DNA of 64,000 nt from Aestuariivirga sp. (GTDB taxonomy: Bacteria > Pseudomonadota > Alphaproteobacteria > Rhizobiales > Aestuariivirgaceae). Position numbers and translations under genes: made by a program. This document shows, piece by piece, positions 43,336 to 53,987 of the stretch; within the stretch, counting starts at the first letter, position 1; the number at the start of each line of letters is the position of its first letter. Under the pieces are notes generated by a model. That model was not told where the DNA came from and searched no databases. It worked only from the letters and a program-made list of their open reading frames with translations. Where the stretch lies: assembly GCF_020252395.1 (NCBI RefSeq), contig NZ_JADCDB010000030.1, forward strand, positions 62,001-126,000. Reading direction: 5' to 3'.

Positions 43336-46047
43336 ATGCAAGGCGCCGTGAACGAGATGGACCATATGGGCGAAGGAGTGGGCGAGGAATCCTCCGGCCG
43401 CGCAACGCCCGTCATGGCGCAATTCCTGGTGCTGAAACAGGCCAATCCAGGAAGCCTGCTGTTCTTCCGGATGGGCGACTTTTACGAGCTTTTCTTCGAG
43501 GATGCCGAAGTTGCCGCCAAGGCCCTTGGCATCACGCTCACAAAGCGCGGCAAGCACCTGGGCGAAGACATCCCCATGTGCGGCGTCCCTGTTCACGCCG
43601 CCGACGCGTATCTCCAGAAGCTGATCCGCATGGGTCACCGGGTCGCTGTGTGCGAGCAGCTCGAAGACCCTGCGGAAGCCCGCAAGCGCGGCTCCAAGGC
43701 CGTGGTGAAGCGCGATGTCGTTCGCCTGGTTACCCCCGGTACGCTGACGGAAGACAATCTGCTCGACTCGCGGACCCACAATTTTCTCGCAAGCGTCACC
43801 CGCAGCAAAGCGACGGGCGAAATGGCCATCGCCTGGGCGGACATCAGTTCGGGTGAACTCGCGGTGATGCAGACCTCCGCCGCACGGCTCTCCGCCGACC
43901 TGACCCGTCTCGACCCTCGCGAGATCATTGCGGCCGACGGGCTGCTGGCCGACCCGGCGGTCATGAACCTGCTGGACCGGCCGGGAGCGCCGGTGACGCC
44001 GCTTCCCTCTGTGCGTTTCGACTCCCTTGCTGCGGAGCGCCGTCTCCAGGACCAGTTTGACGTGAAGGCGCTGGATGGCTTCGGCAGCTTCTCGCGCGCC
44101 GAAGTGTCGGCGCTGGGCGGGCTGCTCGAATACATCGTCATCACTCAGGCGGGTAAAGTGCCGCATCTGCGTCCGCCGCGGCGTGAGGTGGCCTCCTCCG
44201 TGCTGCTCATCGACCCCGCAACGCGCGCCAATCTCGAGCTCACCCGCACGCTTGCCGGCGACCGGCGCGGCAGCCTGCTCTCGGTGATCGACCTTGCCAT
44301 AACTGCCGCCGGATCGCGCTGCATTGCCGCGCGGCTCTCGACTCCACTCTGCGATCCCTATGCCATCGCCAACCGGCTTGACGAAGTGGCGCATTTCGTG
44401 ACCGATGCGTCCTTGCGCGAGGACGTGCGAAAGCTGCTCGCTGCCATGCCCGATCTCGAACGTGCGCTCGGCCGCATCGCCATCGGACGTGGGGGTCCGC
44501 GCGACCTAGCCAGTATCCGTGATGCGCTGATGATCGCGGGGCATCTTGCCCACCGCCTCGGCGCCAGCACCACGATCGGTGGCCTGCCGGAAAACCTGGA
44601 CAAGACTTGCGAGACGCTGAGCTGGAGCGACCTTGACCTGGCGCAGGAACTCGATGCCGCTCTTGACATCGATTTGCCGGTCTTCGCACGCGATGGCGGC
44701 TTCGTGAAGCAGGGCTACTCCACCGACCTCGACGGGAACCGGTCGCTCCGCGACGAAACCCGCCATGTGATCGCCGGGCTGCAGACACGCTATTGCGAGA
44801 TCTCGGGGATCAAGTCGCTCAAGGTAAAGCACAATAATGTGCTGGGCTACTTCATTGAGGCGCCCGCAACCTCCGCCACGGCCCTGCAAACGCCTGACAA
44901 GGAGGCCCTGTTCATTCACCGTCAGACGGTGGCGAACGCTATGCGCTTCGTGACAGCTGAGCTCGCCTCGCTGGACCAGCGCATCGCGGCAGCAGCGGAA
45001 AAAGCGCTGGCACTGGAGCAGGAAATCTTCCAGTCCCTCTGTGCCCGCGTGACGGCGCGGCGCGATCTTTTCTCCAAGATCGCCGACGCGGCTGCCCAGC
45101 TCGATGCCGCCTCGGCGCTTGCCGAAGTGGCCGAGCGGCGGCGTTATGTGAGGCCACGCGTCGATGGGTCGACCCGCTTTACGGTGCGCGGTGGGCGGCA
45201 TCCCGTAGTGGAAGCCGCGCTGCAGGACCAGGCGTCCGGTTCCTTTGTCGCCAATGATTGTGAGATCTCGGGAGAGGCCAAGCGGCTCTGCCTGCTCACC
45301 GGCCCCAACATGGCTGGCAAGTCCACCTATCTCCGCCAGAACGCGCTCATCGTCATCCTGGCGCAGATGGGCTCTTTCGTACCCGCGGCGGAGGCGCATT
45401 TTGGCGCGGTCGACCGGCTTTTCAGCCGCGTCGGGGCAGCCGACGATTTGGCGAGGGGACGTTCCACCTTCATGGTTGAGATGGTGGAGACGGCAGCCAT
45501 CCTCAACCAGGCCACCGAAAAGTCCTTCGTCATCCTCGACGAGATTGGCCGCGGCACTGCAACCTATGACGGTCTCTCTATCGCCTGGGCTACGCTCGAG
45601 CACCTGCATGGGGTGAACCGCTGCCGCGCCCTCTTCGCCACTCACTACCATGAGCTGACCCAGCTTGCCGCCAAACTCCCCCATCTTGCCAACGCGACGA
45701 TGAAAGTGAAGGAGTGGCAGGACCAGATCATCTTCCTGCACGAAGTTGTGGCGGGCGTTGCCAACCGCTCCTACGGTATTCACGTGGCCCAGATCGCCGG
45801 CCTGCCGCCGGCGGTGATCAGGCGCGCACAGACGGTGCTCGAACGGCTGGAGCACGAGGGATCGAAGGCGCCCGCGTCAGGACTTGCCGGCGATTTGCCC
45901 CTTTTTTCGGCTGTACCAGCGCCACCGGCAAAGGAAAGCGCCGTCGAGAAGAAACTGGCCCAGGTGGCCGCCGATGACCTATCACCGCGCGATGCGCTGG
46001 CTTTGGTCTACGAGCTGAAGGGCCTTCTGGGGGTTCGGCCATCGTGA
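43336..46047 (+). CDS. mutS: DNA mismatch repair protein MutS
   Basis: A 903-residue mismatch sensor. The mismatch-binding motif is FRMGDFYELFFEDA (Phe-x-Glu wedge), followed by connector, lever and clamp domains and the ATPase with GPNMAGKSTYLRQNAL, SRVGAADDLARGRSTFMVEM and FVILDEIGRGTATYDG. It scans DNA as a dimer and recruits MutL. Several in-frame starts exist in the first ten codons; ATG 43336 is the longest with no strong ribosome site. It overlaps glnD by four bases, so repair and nitrogen signalling genes share a message, a common alphaproteobacterial pairing. Confidence 0.95.
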   Translation: MQGAVNEMDHMGEGVGEESSGRATPVMAQFLVLKQANPGSLLFFRMGDFYELFFEDAEVAAKALGITLTKRGKHLGEDIPMCGVPVHAADAYLQKLIRMGHRVAVCEQLEDPAEARKRGSKAVVKRDVVRLVTPGTLTEDNLLDSRTHNFLASVTRSKATGEMAIAWADISSGELAVMQTSAARLSADLTRLDPREIIAADGLLADPAVMNLLDRPGAPVTPLPSVRFDSLAAERRLQDQFDVKALDGFGSFSRAEVSALGGLLEYIVITQAGKVPHLRPPRREVASSVLLIDPATRANLELTRTLAGDRRGSLLSVIDLAITAAGSRCIAARLSTPLCDPYAIANRLDEVAHFVTDASLREDVRKLLAAMPDLERALGRIAIGRGGPRDLASIRDALMIAGHLAHRLGASTTIGGLPENLDKTCETLSWSDLDLAQELDAALDIDLPVFARDGGFVKQGYSTDLDGNRSLRDETRHVIAGLQTRYCEISGIKSLKVKHNNVLGYFIEAPATSATALQTPDKEALFIHRQTVANAMRFVTAELASLDQRIAAAAEKALALEQEIFQSLCARVTARRDLFSKIADAAAQLDAASALAEVAERRRYVRPRVDGSTRFTVRGGRHPVVEAALQDQASGSFVANDCEISGEAKRLCLLTGPNMAGKSTYLRQNALIVILAQMGSFVPAAEAHFGAVDRLFSRVGAADDLARGRSTFMVEMVETAAILNQATEKSFVILDEIGRGTATYDGLSIAWATLEHLHGVNRCRALFATHYHELTQLAAKLPHLANATMKVKEWQDQIIFLHEVVAGVANRSYGIHVAQIAGLPPAVIRRAQTVLERLEHEGSKAPASGLAGDLPLFSAVPAPPAKESAVEKKLAQVAADDLSPRDALALVYELKGLLGVRPS

Positions 46048-48806
46048 GGGCAGACCCTACGCCCAGACGCCTCGTGAAGCCTGACCAGCTGCGCGACCAG
46101 CTTGCGGCTGCGGTGGCCGAATCAGGCGCCGCCAAAGCCAACCTGCGCACCAGTATTGTTAAGGTGCTGAAAGCGACGCTCGAACAGTCTCACGCGCTGG
46201 CTGAGAGGCAGCTCATCGCCGATGGCGACGGAACACGCTGTGCCGAGTCGCTGAGCAATTCCGAAGACCAAATCATCCGCAGTCTGTTCAACCTGGCCAG
46301 CACCACGCTGTTCCCCGCCCGGGGCGCAGAGGAGCGGATCGCCATCGTCGCCGTGGGTGGCTACGGCCGCGGCACGCTAGCGCCGGGTTCCGACATAGAC
46401 CTGCTCTTCGTGCTGCCGGCCCGCCAGACGGAGAGGGTGCAGAACATCGTCGAATTTATCCTCTACTGCCTGTGGGACACGCGCCAGAAGGTTGGACATG
46501 CAACGCGCAGCATCGATGAATGCATCCGCCTCGCGAAGTCGGACAGCACCATTCTTACCGCCATTCTCGAAGCGCGCTACATTTGCGGCGACGGAGCGCT
46601 GTTCGAGCGGCTGGCCAGCGAATTCCGGCGCGAGATCGTGTCCAAGGGGGCCAAGGAATTCATTTCGGACAAGCTCGGCGAACGCGACCTCCGCCACCTG
46701 AAGGTGGGCGAGAGCCGCTATATCGTCGAGCCTGACGTAAAGGACGGCAAGGGTGGGCTTCGCGACCTAAACACGCTGTTCTGGATCGCCAAATACATCT
46801 ACGCCACGAACTCGACCGATGAGCTGGCGGAGAAAGGCGCATTCAGCCAGGAGGAACTCGCAATCTTCAAGAAATGCGAGCGCTTGCTCTGGGCGGTGCG
46901 CTGCCACCTGCATTTCCTGTCCAAGCGCGGCAATGACCGCCTGAGCTTCGACCGCCAGTCCGACATCGCAGAGCGGCTCGGCTACAAGTCGCATGGCGGG
47001 TTGAAGCACGTCGAGCGCTTCATGAAGCACTACTTTCTGGTGGCCAAGGACGTGGGCGACCTGACGCGCATCCTGTGTGCGAGCCTCGAAGCCCGGCAGA
47101 TGAAGGATGTGCCTAGCCTCGGCCGCGTGCTCGGCCGCCTCATGTCCAAGAGTTCCGGCGCCCTGCGCGATGCACCCGGCTTCCGGGTAGAGGGCGGCCG
47201 CGTGGTGCCCAGCTCGCCCGATATCTTCGCAAGGAACCCGGTGAACATCATTCGGCTCTTCGCCGTGGCCGGCCGCCACGGGGCCGAGATTCATCCGGAC
47301 ACGCTAAAGCTTCTGAGGAAGTCCCTTGGCCTCCTCCGCGACACTCTTGACAATCCGGAGGCCAACGCGATCTTCCTCGAACTGCTCACCACGATAGAGG
47401 ACCCAGACATCGTGCTGCGCATGATGAATGAGGCAGGCGTACTTGGCCGTTTCATTCCGCCTTTCGGCCGAATCGTGGCGATGATGCAGTTCAACATGTA
47501 TCATCACTATACGGTGGACGAGCACCTAATACGGGCAGTGGGCCATCTCTCCGCCATCGAGCGCGGGCGGCTGTCGGACGACCATCCACTATCCACAGCA
47601 ATCTTCCCGACAATCACCAGCCGCCGCCTTCTTTATGTCGCTGTCTTCCTGCATGATGTTGCAAAGGGCCGGAAGGAGGACCATTCCATCGCCGGTGAAC
47701 GCATCGCGCTGGAGTTCTGTCCGAGACTCGGGCTCACGGCGTCGGAGACGGAAACCGTCGCATGGCTTATCCGCCATCATCTGCTGATGAGCGAAACCGC
47801 TCAGATGCGGGATCTCAACGACTTCAAGACAATCCTTGATTTCTGCGCGGTGGTGCAGAGCGTCGAACGCTTGAAACTCCTGCTCATTCTCACCGTCGCC
47901 GATATTCGCGCCGTCGGGCCCGGCGTGTGGAACGGCTGGAAGGGCCAGCTTCTGCGCACGCTCTACGCTGAAGCCGAACCGGTTCTGACGGGCGGCCACA
48001 CCGCGGTTTCCCGAAAGGAACGCGTGGCGGACGCACAGGCCGCCTTCTTCGCGCGCATGCCACGCTGGAGCGACGAGCAGAAGTCAGCCTACGCAGCACG
48101 GCACTATGATGCCTATTGGCTCGGCAGCTCCACCGATAAGCAGGTGAAGCACGCCGAGTTGATTGGCGGCGCCGCACCGAAGAGCGTGGTCACGAACTTC
48201 GAGACCGATGCCTTTACCGCTATCACCGAACTATCGATCTATACGCCTGACCACCCACGGCTACTAGCCCTGATCACCGGCGCCTGTGCGGCGGCAGGCG
48301 CCAACATCGCCGGTGCGCAGATCTTCACCACCACCGACGGCATGGCGCTGGACACCATCCTGATCCAGCGCGAATTCCCCGAGGAGGCGGACGAGCGCCG
48401 CCGGGCGGAGCGCATCGCTGAACTTGTGCGCAAGGCTCTGCGCGGCGAATTATGGCTGAGGGAGGCCGTGGCCAAGGCTTGCAAGCCGCAGCAGCGCATC
48501 AAAGCCTTCACGGTGGAGCCGCGCGTCATCATCGACAATCAGTCCTCCAACCGCTTCACGGTGATCGAGATCAATGGGCTCGACCGCATCGGCCTGCTCT
48601 ATGACCTCACCGAAGCCCTTTACAAGCTCAACCTCAACATCGCCTCGGCGCATGTCACGACTTTTGGCGAGAAGGCGGTGGACGTGTTCTATGTAACCGA
48701 TCTCACGGGCGCCAAGATCGAGAACGCGACGCGCCACAAACAGATCGAGAACGCGCTTGGCAATATTCTCAAACCGGCGGCGCAGGTCGCGCCGATGAAG
48801 GTCTGA
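46044..48806 (+). CDS. glnD: PII uridylyltransferase/uridylyl-removing enzyme
   Basis: A 920-residue nitrogen sensor. The nucleotidyltransferase domain has GGYGRGTLAPGSDIDLLFVL (GS-x-D-x-D catalytic site), the HD hydrolase domain has FLHDVAKGRKEDHS, and two C-terminal ACT domains (starting near ELSIYTPDHPRLLALI and VIEINGLDRIGLLYDL) bind glutamine. It uridylylates PII when glutamine is low and removes UMP when it is high. The GTG start overlaps mutS (GTGA); murJ follows after five bases. Confidence 0.95.
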   Translation: MRADPTPRRLVKPDQLRDQLAAAVAESGAAKANLRTSIVKVLKATLEQSHALAERQLIADGDGTRCAESLSNSEDQIIRSLFNLASTTLFPARGAEERIAIVAVGGYGRGTLAPGSDIDLLFVLPARQTERVQNIVEFILYCLWDTRQKVGHATRSIDECIRLAKSDSTILTAILEARYICGDGALFERLASEFRREIVSKGAKEFISDKLGERDLRHLKVGESRYIVEPDVKDGKGGLRDLNTLFWIAKYIYATNSTDELAEKGAFSQEELAIFKKCERLLWAVRCHLHFLSKRGNDRLSFDRQSDIAERLGYKSHGGLKHVERFMKHYFLVAKDVGDLTRILCASLEARQMKDVPSLGRVLGRLMSKSSGALRDAPGFRVEGGRVVPSSPDIFARNPVNIIRLFAVAGRHGAEIHPDTLKLLRKSLGLLRDTLDNPEANAIFLELLTTIEDPDIVLRMMNEAGVLGRFIPPFGRIVAMMQFNMYHHYTVDEHLIRAVGHLSAIERGRLSDDHPLSTAIFPTITSRRLLYVAVFLHDVAKGRKEDHSIAGERIALEFCPRLGLTASETETVAWLIRHHLLMSETAQMRDLNDFKTILDFCAVVQSVERLKLLLILTVADIRAVGPGVWNGWKGQLLRTLYAEAEPVLTGGHTAVSRKERVADAQAAFFARMPRWSDEQKSAYAARHYDAYWLGSSTDKQVKHAELIGGAAPKSVVTNFETDAFTAITELSIYTPDHPRLLALITGACAAAGANIAGAQIFTTTDGMALDTILIQREFPEEADERRRAERIAELVRKALRGELWLREAVAKACKPQQRIKAFTVEPRVIIDNQSSNRFTVIEINGLDRIGLLYDLTEALYKLNLNIASAHVTTFGEKAVDVFYVTDLTGAKIENATRHKQIENALGNILKPAAQVAPMKV

Positions 48807-48811
48807 CCTCC

Positions 48812-50368
48812 ATGACCATGCTCAGATCTGCCGCGACCGTCGGCAGTCTCACTCTCGTCAGCCGCGTGCTCGGCTTCGTCCGCGACCAGTTGATCGCCTT
48901 CGCCCTGGGTACAAGCTTCGTTGCCGAGGCCTTCTTCGTTGCACAGCGCTTCCCCAATCTGTTCCGCGCGCTGTTCGCCGAGGGCGCCTTCAACAACGCT
49001 TTCGTACCGTTGTTCGCCAAACGGGTGGAGGGCGAGGGCGAGGCCAAGGCCCGGGATTTTGCCATCGAGGTCTTCTCTTTCCTGCTGGCGTGGCTGATCT
49101 TTTTTTCGGCTATGGCGATGATCGCTATGCCGCTGGTGATCTATGTGATCGCTCCCGGCTTTCACGCCAGCGGAGAAACCTTCCAGCTGGCGGTGGACCT
49201 AACCCGCATCTGTTTCCCCTACCTCCTCTTGATGTCGCTCACGGCACTGCAGTCGGGGGTGCTCAATAGCCTCAACAGGTTCACCGCGGCCGCAGCAGCA
49301 CCAATCCTGCTTAATGTGGTGATGATTGCATCTAACGTGGTGGCTTGGCTCATGGCCACGGGAAATACGCCGAAAACCGGTTACATTTTCGCCTGGGGCC
49401 TCTTTGCCTCGGGCATTGCGCAATATGCGCTGCTCGCCATCGCCTGCAGGCGGGCAGACATGCGCCTCGTGCCGCGCTGGCCGCGTCTGACGCCGGATGT
49501 GAAAGAGGTCATCACACTTTCGATCCCCGGCATTATTTCCGGCGGTGTCATGCAGATCAACCTGGTTGTCGCCACCATGATCGCCACCACTCTGCCGGGT
49601 GCGGTTGCCATCCTTTACTACGCCGACCGCCTCTACCAGCTGCCGCTCGGCGTTATTGGCGTGGCGATCGGCGTGGTGCTGCTGCCCGACCTGTCGCGCA
49701 AGCTGCGCGCCGGAAATGAGGCTGGGGCGCTGACCAGCCAGAACCGGGCGCTGGAACTCTCCATGTTTCTGACGCTGCCGGCCGCCATCGCGCTGATGGC
49801 CATTCCGCACCCCATCATCCGTACCGTGTTTGAACATGGCGCCTTCACGCGGGCGGATACCTTTGCCGTGGCGCCGGCACTCCTGGCTTTCGCCTCCGGC
49901 CTCGTTGCCTTTTCGCTTTCTAAGGTGTTCCAGCCTGGCTTCTATGCCCGCGAGGACACCAAGACGCCCATGCGCTTTGCGGTGATATCCGTCGTCGTCA
50001 ACGTGATAGGAAGCTTCGTCCTATCCCGCATCATGGGCCATGTCGGCATCGCGCTTGCCACTTCGCTGGCGGCCTGGACCAACACAATCCTGCTGGGCGT
50101 CACTCTATCCCGCCGCGGGCTATTCACCCTCGACGAGAGAGCCCGCTGCCGCCTGCCGCGGATTGTCGCATCCGGGCTCGGCATGGGCGGGCTTCTGCTG
50201 GCCGGAGCTTGGTTGCTGGAAGGCAATTATGCCGAACACGCTGGCTTTTTTGCCGCCGCCTGGGGGCTTTCGCTGCTCGTCTCCGGTGGCATCGTCAGCT
50301 ACTTCGCATTGGCGCACCTCACAGGGGCCATGAGGTTATCCGAGTTCAAGTCGATGCTGAAACGCTGA
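48812..50368 (+). CDS. murJ: Lipid II flippase MurJ
   Basis: A 518-residue polytopic membrane protein of the MviN/MurJ family with about 14 hydrophobic segments. The N-terminal SLTLVSRVLGFVRDQLIAF and AEGAFNNAFVPLF are the hallmarks, containing the arginines of the central cavity. It moves lipid-linked peptidoglycan precursors across the inner membrane. It is the third gene of mutS-glnD-murJ. In many relatives trpS comes next; here ubiE follows after 24 bases. Confidence 0.94.
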   Translation: MTMLRSAATVGSLTLVSRVLGFVRDQLIAFALGTSFVAEAFFVAQRFPNLFRALFAEGAFNNAFVPLFAKRVEGEGEAKARDFAIEVFSFLLAWLIFFSAMAMIAMPLVIYVIAPGFHASGETFQLAVDLTRICFPYLLLMSLTALQSGVLNSLNRFTAAAAAPILLNVVMIASNVVAWLMATGNTPKTGYIFAWGLFASGIAQYALLAIACRRADMRLVPRWPRLTPDVKEVITLSIPGIISGGVMQINLVVATMIATTLPGAVAILYYADRLYQLPLGVIGVAIGVVLLPDLSRKLRAGNEAGALTSQNRALELSMFLTLPAAIALMAIPHPIIRTVFEHGAFTRADTFAVAPALLAFASGLVAFSLSKVFQPGFYAREDTKTPMRFAVISVVVNVIGSFVLSRIMGHVGIALATSLAAWTNTILLGVTLSRRGLFTLDERARCRLPRIVASGLGMGGLLLAGAWLLEGNYAEHAGFFAAAWGLSLLVSGGIVSYFALAHLTGAMRLSEFKSMLKR

Positions 50369-50392
50369 AAAGTCAAGGCTAAAGTTACTTCT

Positions 50393-51160
50393 ATGAAAGA
50401 CAACAACAACGAACAGGACGTGGCATTCGGCTTCCGCCGTGTGGATGAGGGCGAGAAGCAGGGCCTCGTCAACGACGTCTTCTCCAAGGTCGCCGGGCGC
50501 TATGACCAGATGAATGACCTGATGTCCAGCGGCCTCCACAGGCTGTGGAAGGACGATTTGGTGGCCATGCTGAACCCGCCGCGAGGGCAGGCGGGTTTCA
50601 GTCACCTCGACGTGGCGGGCGGCACCGGCGACATCGCCTTCCGCATCCTGCAATCGGGCGGTCCCAATCTGCGGGTGACGGTCGCCGACATTTCGCCTGA
50701 AATGGTGAGCGAGGGCAGGAAGCGCGCCGAGGTGGAAGGCCTGCTGGGACGCTGCAGATTCACCGTCGGCAACGCCGAAGCGCTGGCCTTTCCTGACAAG
50801 AGCTTCGATGGATACACCATCGCCTTCGGCATTCGCAACGTTACCCATATCGACAAGGCACTGGCGGAGGCGCACCGCGTGCTGAAGCCCGGCGGACATT
50901 TCCTCTGCCTCGAATTCAGCCAGATGGACATACCGCTGCTGGACAAGATCTACGACGCTTATTCCTTCACCGTCGTTCCCGCCATCGGCAAGGTGGTGAC
51001 CGGGGACGGCCATCCCTATCGCTATCTTGTCGAGTCGATCCGCACCTTCCCGAAGCAAGACGACTTCAAGGCGATGATCGAGGCTGCGGGCTTCGCCAAT
51101 GTCACCTACCGCAACCTGACGGGCGGCGTGGTGGCGATCCATTCGGGCTGGCGGATCTGA
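50393..51160 (+). CDS. ubiE: Ubiquinone/menaquinone methyltransferase
   Basis: A 255-residue SAM-dependent C-methyltransferase of ubiquinone synthesis. Motif I is [13 protein letters not shown]; the family signatures [17 protein letters not shown] and [16 protein letters not shown] are present. An ATG follows an AGTTACTT stretch without a strong ribosome site. It is followed by ubiB with a one-base overlap (TGATG) and then coaBC and dut. Confidence 0.95.
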   Translation: MKDNNNEQDVAFGFRRVDEGEKQGLVNDVFSKVAGRYDQMNDLMSSGLHRLWKDDLVAMLNPPRGQAGFSHLDVAGGTGDIAFRILQSGGPNLRVTVADISPEMVSEGRKRAEVEGLLGRCRFTVGNAEALAFPDKSFDGYTIAFGIRNVTHIDKALAEAHRVLKPGGHFLCLEFSQMDIPLLDKIYDAYSFTVVPAIGKVVTGDGHPYRYLVESIRTFPKQDDFKAMIEAAGFANVTYRNLTGGVVAIHSGWRI

Positions 51161-52722
51161 TGTATTCACAAATCCGGCACAGCTTAGCCCTTTTGCGTGC
51201 GGGCCGCACGCTGGCGGCATATGACGCGCTGATGACGCCGGAACAGATTCACCAGCTCCCCTGGGCGGCACGGCTCGGCCTGTCCATTGCCAAGATCGGA
51301 ACGCGCAAACCCGGGAACAGCGGCAACATGGCGGTGGCAGCCGCCCTGTCCTCGCTCGGGCCCAGCTACATCAAGCTTGGCCAGTTCTTGGCGACACGCC
51401 CTGATCTCGTGGGCCCGCGGCGTGCTTTCGAGCTGAAAGCCCTCCAGGACAGGCTGCCGCCTTTTCCCACCGAGACTGCCGAAGAGATCATCCGCGGCAA
51501 CCTGGGCGCACCCGTGGAGGTGTTGTTCACCGCGTTTGGACCGCCAGTCGCGGCCGCCTCTATCGCCCAGGTGCATAAGGCGCGCGGCGCTGATGGCCGC
51601 GAATTCGCGGTAAAGGTCCTGCGCCCAGGTGTCGGCAAGCGCTTCGCCGCCGATCTCGGCAGCTTCTATTTTGCGGCGCGCCTGATGGAGCGCTTCAGTG
51701 CCGAGGGCCGCCGGCTGCGCCCGGTTGCCGCCGTGCATATGCTGGAGCAATCCATGCGGCAGGAACTCGACCTGCGCATGGAGGCGGCAGCACTTTCGGA
51801 AATGTCGCAGAATACAAAGAACGACCCCGGCTTCCGCGTGCCGAGGGTGAACTGGGAATGCACCGGCCGCGACGTTCTCACCACCGAATGGATCGACGGC
51901 ACGCCAATTGCCGATGTCGAAGCGCTCCGGGCGCAGGGTTTCGATCTGGTGAAGCTCGGCGACACAGTGATCCAGAGCTTCCTGCGCCACGCGATCCGCG
52001 ACGGCTTTTTCCATGCCGACATGCACCAGGGGAACCTGTTCGTCGACCGCTCGGGAAATCTCGTGGCCGTCGATTTCGGCATCGTCGGCAGGCTCGGTCC
52101 GAAGGAGAGCATGTTCCTGGCCGAGATTCTCTACGGCTTCATCACGCGGAATTACCTGCGGGTGAGCGAAGTACACTTTGAGGCAGGCTACGTGCCGCGC
52201 CACCACGACCCTGCCGTCTTTGCCCAGGCCATCCGTTCCATCGGAGAGCCGATCATGGACCGGCCTGCGAACCAAATCTCGATGGCGCGGCTTCTGACTC
52301 AGCTTTTCGAGATTACCGCCCAATTCGACATGCAGACCCAGCCGCAGCTCCTGCTGCTGCAGAAGACTATGGTCGTTGTCGAGGGCGTGGCACGCACGCT
52401 GAACCCGGACCTCAATATGTGGGTGACGGCGGAACCCGTGGTTGGCGGCTGGATCAAGCGCCAGCTTGGACCTGCAGGCAAGCTGGAAGAGGCCGCAGGC
52501 TCGCTCGGCCAGGTCTTCACCGGCCTTCCCGCCATGCTGGAGGACGCCAAGCGCGCCACCACGATGCTTTCGGACATGGCCGCAACCGGAGGCCTCAGGC
52601 TCGACCGGGAGACGACGGAACAGCTTGCCCTCTCCCAATCCCGCCATGCCCGCTGGACGCGTTTCTGGCTTGCCTTGGGGGCCATCTCGCTCGCCGCCAT
52701 CGCCATTAAGCTCATCACTTGA
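51160..52722 (+). CDS. ubiB: UbiB atypical kinase-like protein of ubiquinone synthesis
   Basis: A 520-residue membrane-bound ABC1/ADCK-family protein. The ADCK hallmark KxGQ motif is in SYIKLGQFLATRPD, the ATP lysine in FAVKVLRPG, and the catalytic/metal residues in FHADMHQGNLFVD and AVDFGIVGRLG; the C-terminus has two hydrophobic segments. It assists hydroxylation steps of ubiquinone assembly. It is coupled to ubiE by the TGATG overlap. The final helix (RFWLALGAISLAAIAI) anchors it to the membrane. Confidence 0.94.
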   Translation: MYSQIRHSLALLRAGRTLAAYDALMTPEQIHQLPWAARLGLSIAKIGTRKPGNSGNMAVAAALSSLGPSYIKLGQFLATRPDLVGPRRAFELKALQDRLPPFPTETAEEIIRGNLGAPVEVLFTAFGPPVAAASIAQVHKARGADGREFAVKVLRPGVGKRFAADLGSFYFAARLMERFSAEGRRLRPVAAVHMLEQSMRQELDLRMEAAALSEMSQNTKNDPGFRVPRVNWECTGRDVLTTEWIDGTPIADVEALRAQGFDLVKLGDTVIQSFLRHAIRDGFFHADMHQGNLFVDRSGNLVAVDFGIVGRLGPKESMFLAEILYGFITRNYLRVSEVHFEAGYVPRHHDPAVFAQAIRSIGEPIMDRPANQISMARLLTQLFEITAQFDMQTQPQLLLLQKTMVVVEGVARTLNPDLNMWVTAEPVVGGWIKRQLGPAGKLEEAAGSLGQVFTGLPAMLEDAKRATTMLSDMAATGGLRLDRETTEQLALSQSRHARWTRFWLALGAISLAAIAIKLIT

Positions 52723-52763
52723 GGGCGGTTGGCAGGTTCCTGGCTTTGCTGCCATAATGGGTC

Positions 52764-53987
52764 ATGATATCGCTTGCGGGAAAATCGGTCCTTCTTGTCA
52801 TCGGCGGCGGCATTGCCGCCTATAAGACGCATGAGCTGGTCCGCCTGCTGAAAACCCGGGGCGCCGCCGTCCGCATCATCTTGACAAAGGCGGCCGAACA
52901 ATTCGTAACACCCCTGTCGCTTGCCTCGATCTCGGGCGAAAAAGTCTATACGTCGTTATTCAGCCTGACTGATGAAGTGGAGATGGGCCATATCCAGCTC
53001 TCCCGCGCGGCGGATCTCTTGGTCGTGGCGCCGGCAACGGCAGACCTGATAGCCAAGATGGCCAGCGGCCTCGCCGACGACCTCGCCTCCACCGCACTTC
53101 TCGCCACGGACAAGCCTGTGCTGATCGCCCCGGCGATGAACGTGCGCATGTGGCGGCACCCCGCCACTGTGCGCAACGTGGAGACACTGAAGCGCGACGG
53201 CCTTGTTCTGGCCGGTCCCAATGACGGCGAGATGGCCTGTGGTGAATTCGGCCCCGGCCGCATGGCGGAACCGAACGAGATCCTCGCCGCCATCATCGAG
53301 ATGCTGAAGCCCAAGGCGCAGCCGCTGGCGGGGAAGAAGGTGGTGATCACCGCCGGGCCGACCCGCGAACCGATCGATCCGGTGCGCTTCATCTCCAACC
53401 ATTCTTCGGGCAAGCAGGGTTATGCCATCGCCAGGGCAGCGGTGGAACTCGGCGCGGAGACGATCCTGGTCTCCGGCCCGGTCTCCCTGCCGATACCGCC
53501 GGGCGTCCAGATGATGCCAGTCGAGACTGCCCAGGAGATGCTCGAAGTCTGCCAGGGCGAAATGCCTGCTGACATTGCCATCTTCACGGCCGCCGTCGCG
53601 GACTGGCGTGTGGCGGCAGAGGCTCACGAAAAGATCAAGAAGACCGGAAACGCGCCGCCCAGCCTGCCGCTTACAGAGAACCCGGATATCCTCGCCACGA
53701 TTTCGCGCGAACCCAAGCGCCCTCGCATCGTCGTCGGCTTCGCTGCCGAGACGGAACGGGTGAGAGAATATGCCGCGGAAAAGCTAAGGAAAAAGGGCTG
53801 TGACCTTATTGTTGCGAATGACGTCGGCAGGGGGTCAGACGTGTTCGGCGGCGACCGGAATACCGTGCATATCGTCTCCCCTGCGGGCGTCGAGGACTGG
53901 CCGAACATGAGCAAGGACGAAGTGGCGCAGAAGCTAATGGAGCGCCTTGCCCAGATGCTGATGCCGGAGCAGAAGGCCGCAGAATGA
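52764..53987 (+). CDS. coaBC: Bifunctional phosphopantothenoylcysteine decarboxylase / synthetase
   Basis: A 407-residue coenzyme A biosynthesis enzyme. The N-terminal CoaC flavoprotein ([49 protein letters not shown]) decarboxylates phosphopantothenoylcysteine; the C-terminal CoaB part ([21 protein letters not shown]) makes it from 4'-phosphopantothenate and cysteine with CTP. The window also carries coaA, the first enzyme of this pathway. It overlaps dut by four bases. Confidence 0.95.
   Translation: MISLAGKSVLLVIGGGIAAYKTHELVRLLKTRGAAVRIILTKAAEQFVTPLSLASISGEKVYTSLFSLTDEVEMGHIQLSRAADLLVVAPATADLIAKMASGLADDLASTALLATDKPVLIAPAMNVRMWRHPATVRNVETLKRDGLVLAGPNDGEMACGEFGPGRMAEPNEILAAIIEMLKPKAQPLAGKKVVITAGPTREPIDPVRFISNHSSGKQGYAIARAAVELGAETILVSGPVSLPIPPGVQMMPVETAQEMLEVCQGEMPADIAIFTAAVADWRVAAEAHEKIKKTGNAPPSLPLTENPDILATISREPKRPRIVVGFAAETERVREYAAEKLRKKGCDLIVANDVGRGSDVFGGDRNTVHIVSPAGVEDWPNMSKDEVAQKLMERLAQMLMPEQKAAE

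Noticed and set aside
51184-52755. 523-codon minus-strand open frame over ubiB
   Set aside because: Antisense of a complete UbiB with catalytic motifs; no domain on the opposite strand.
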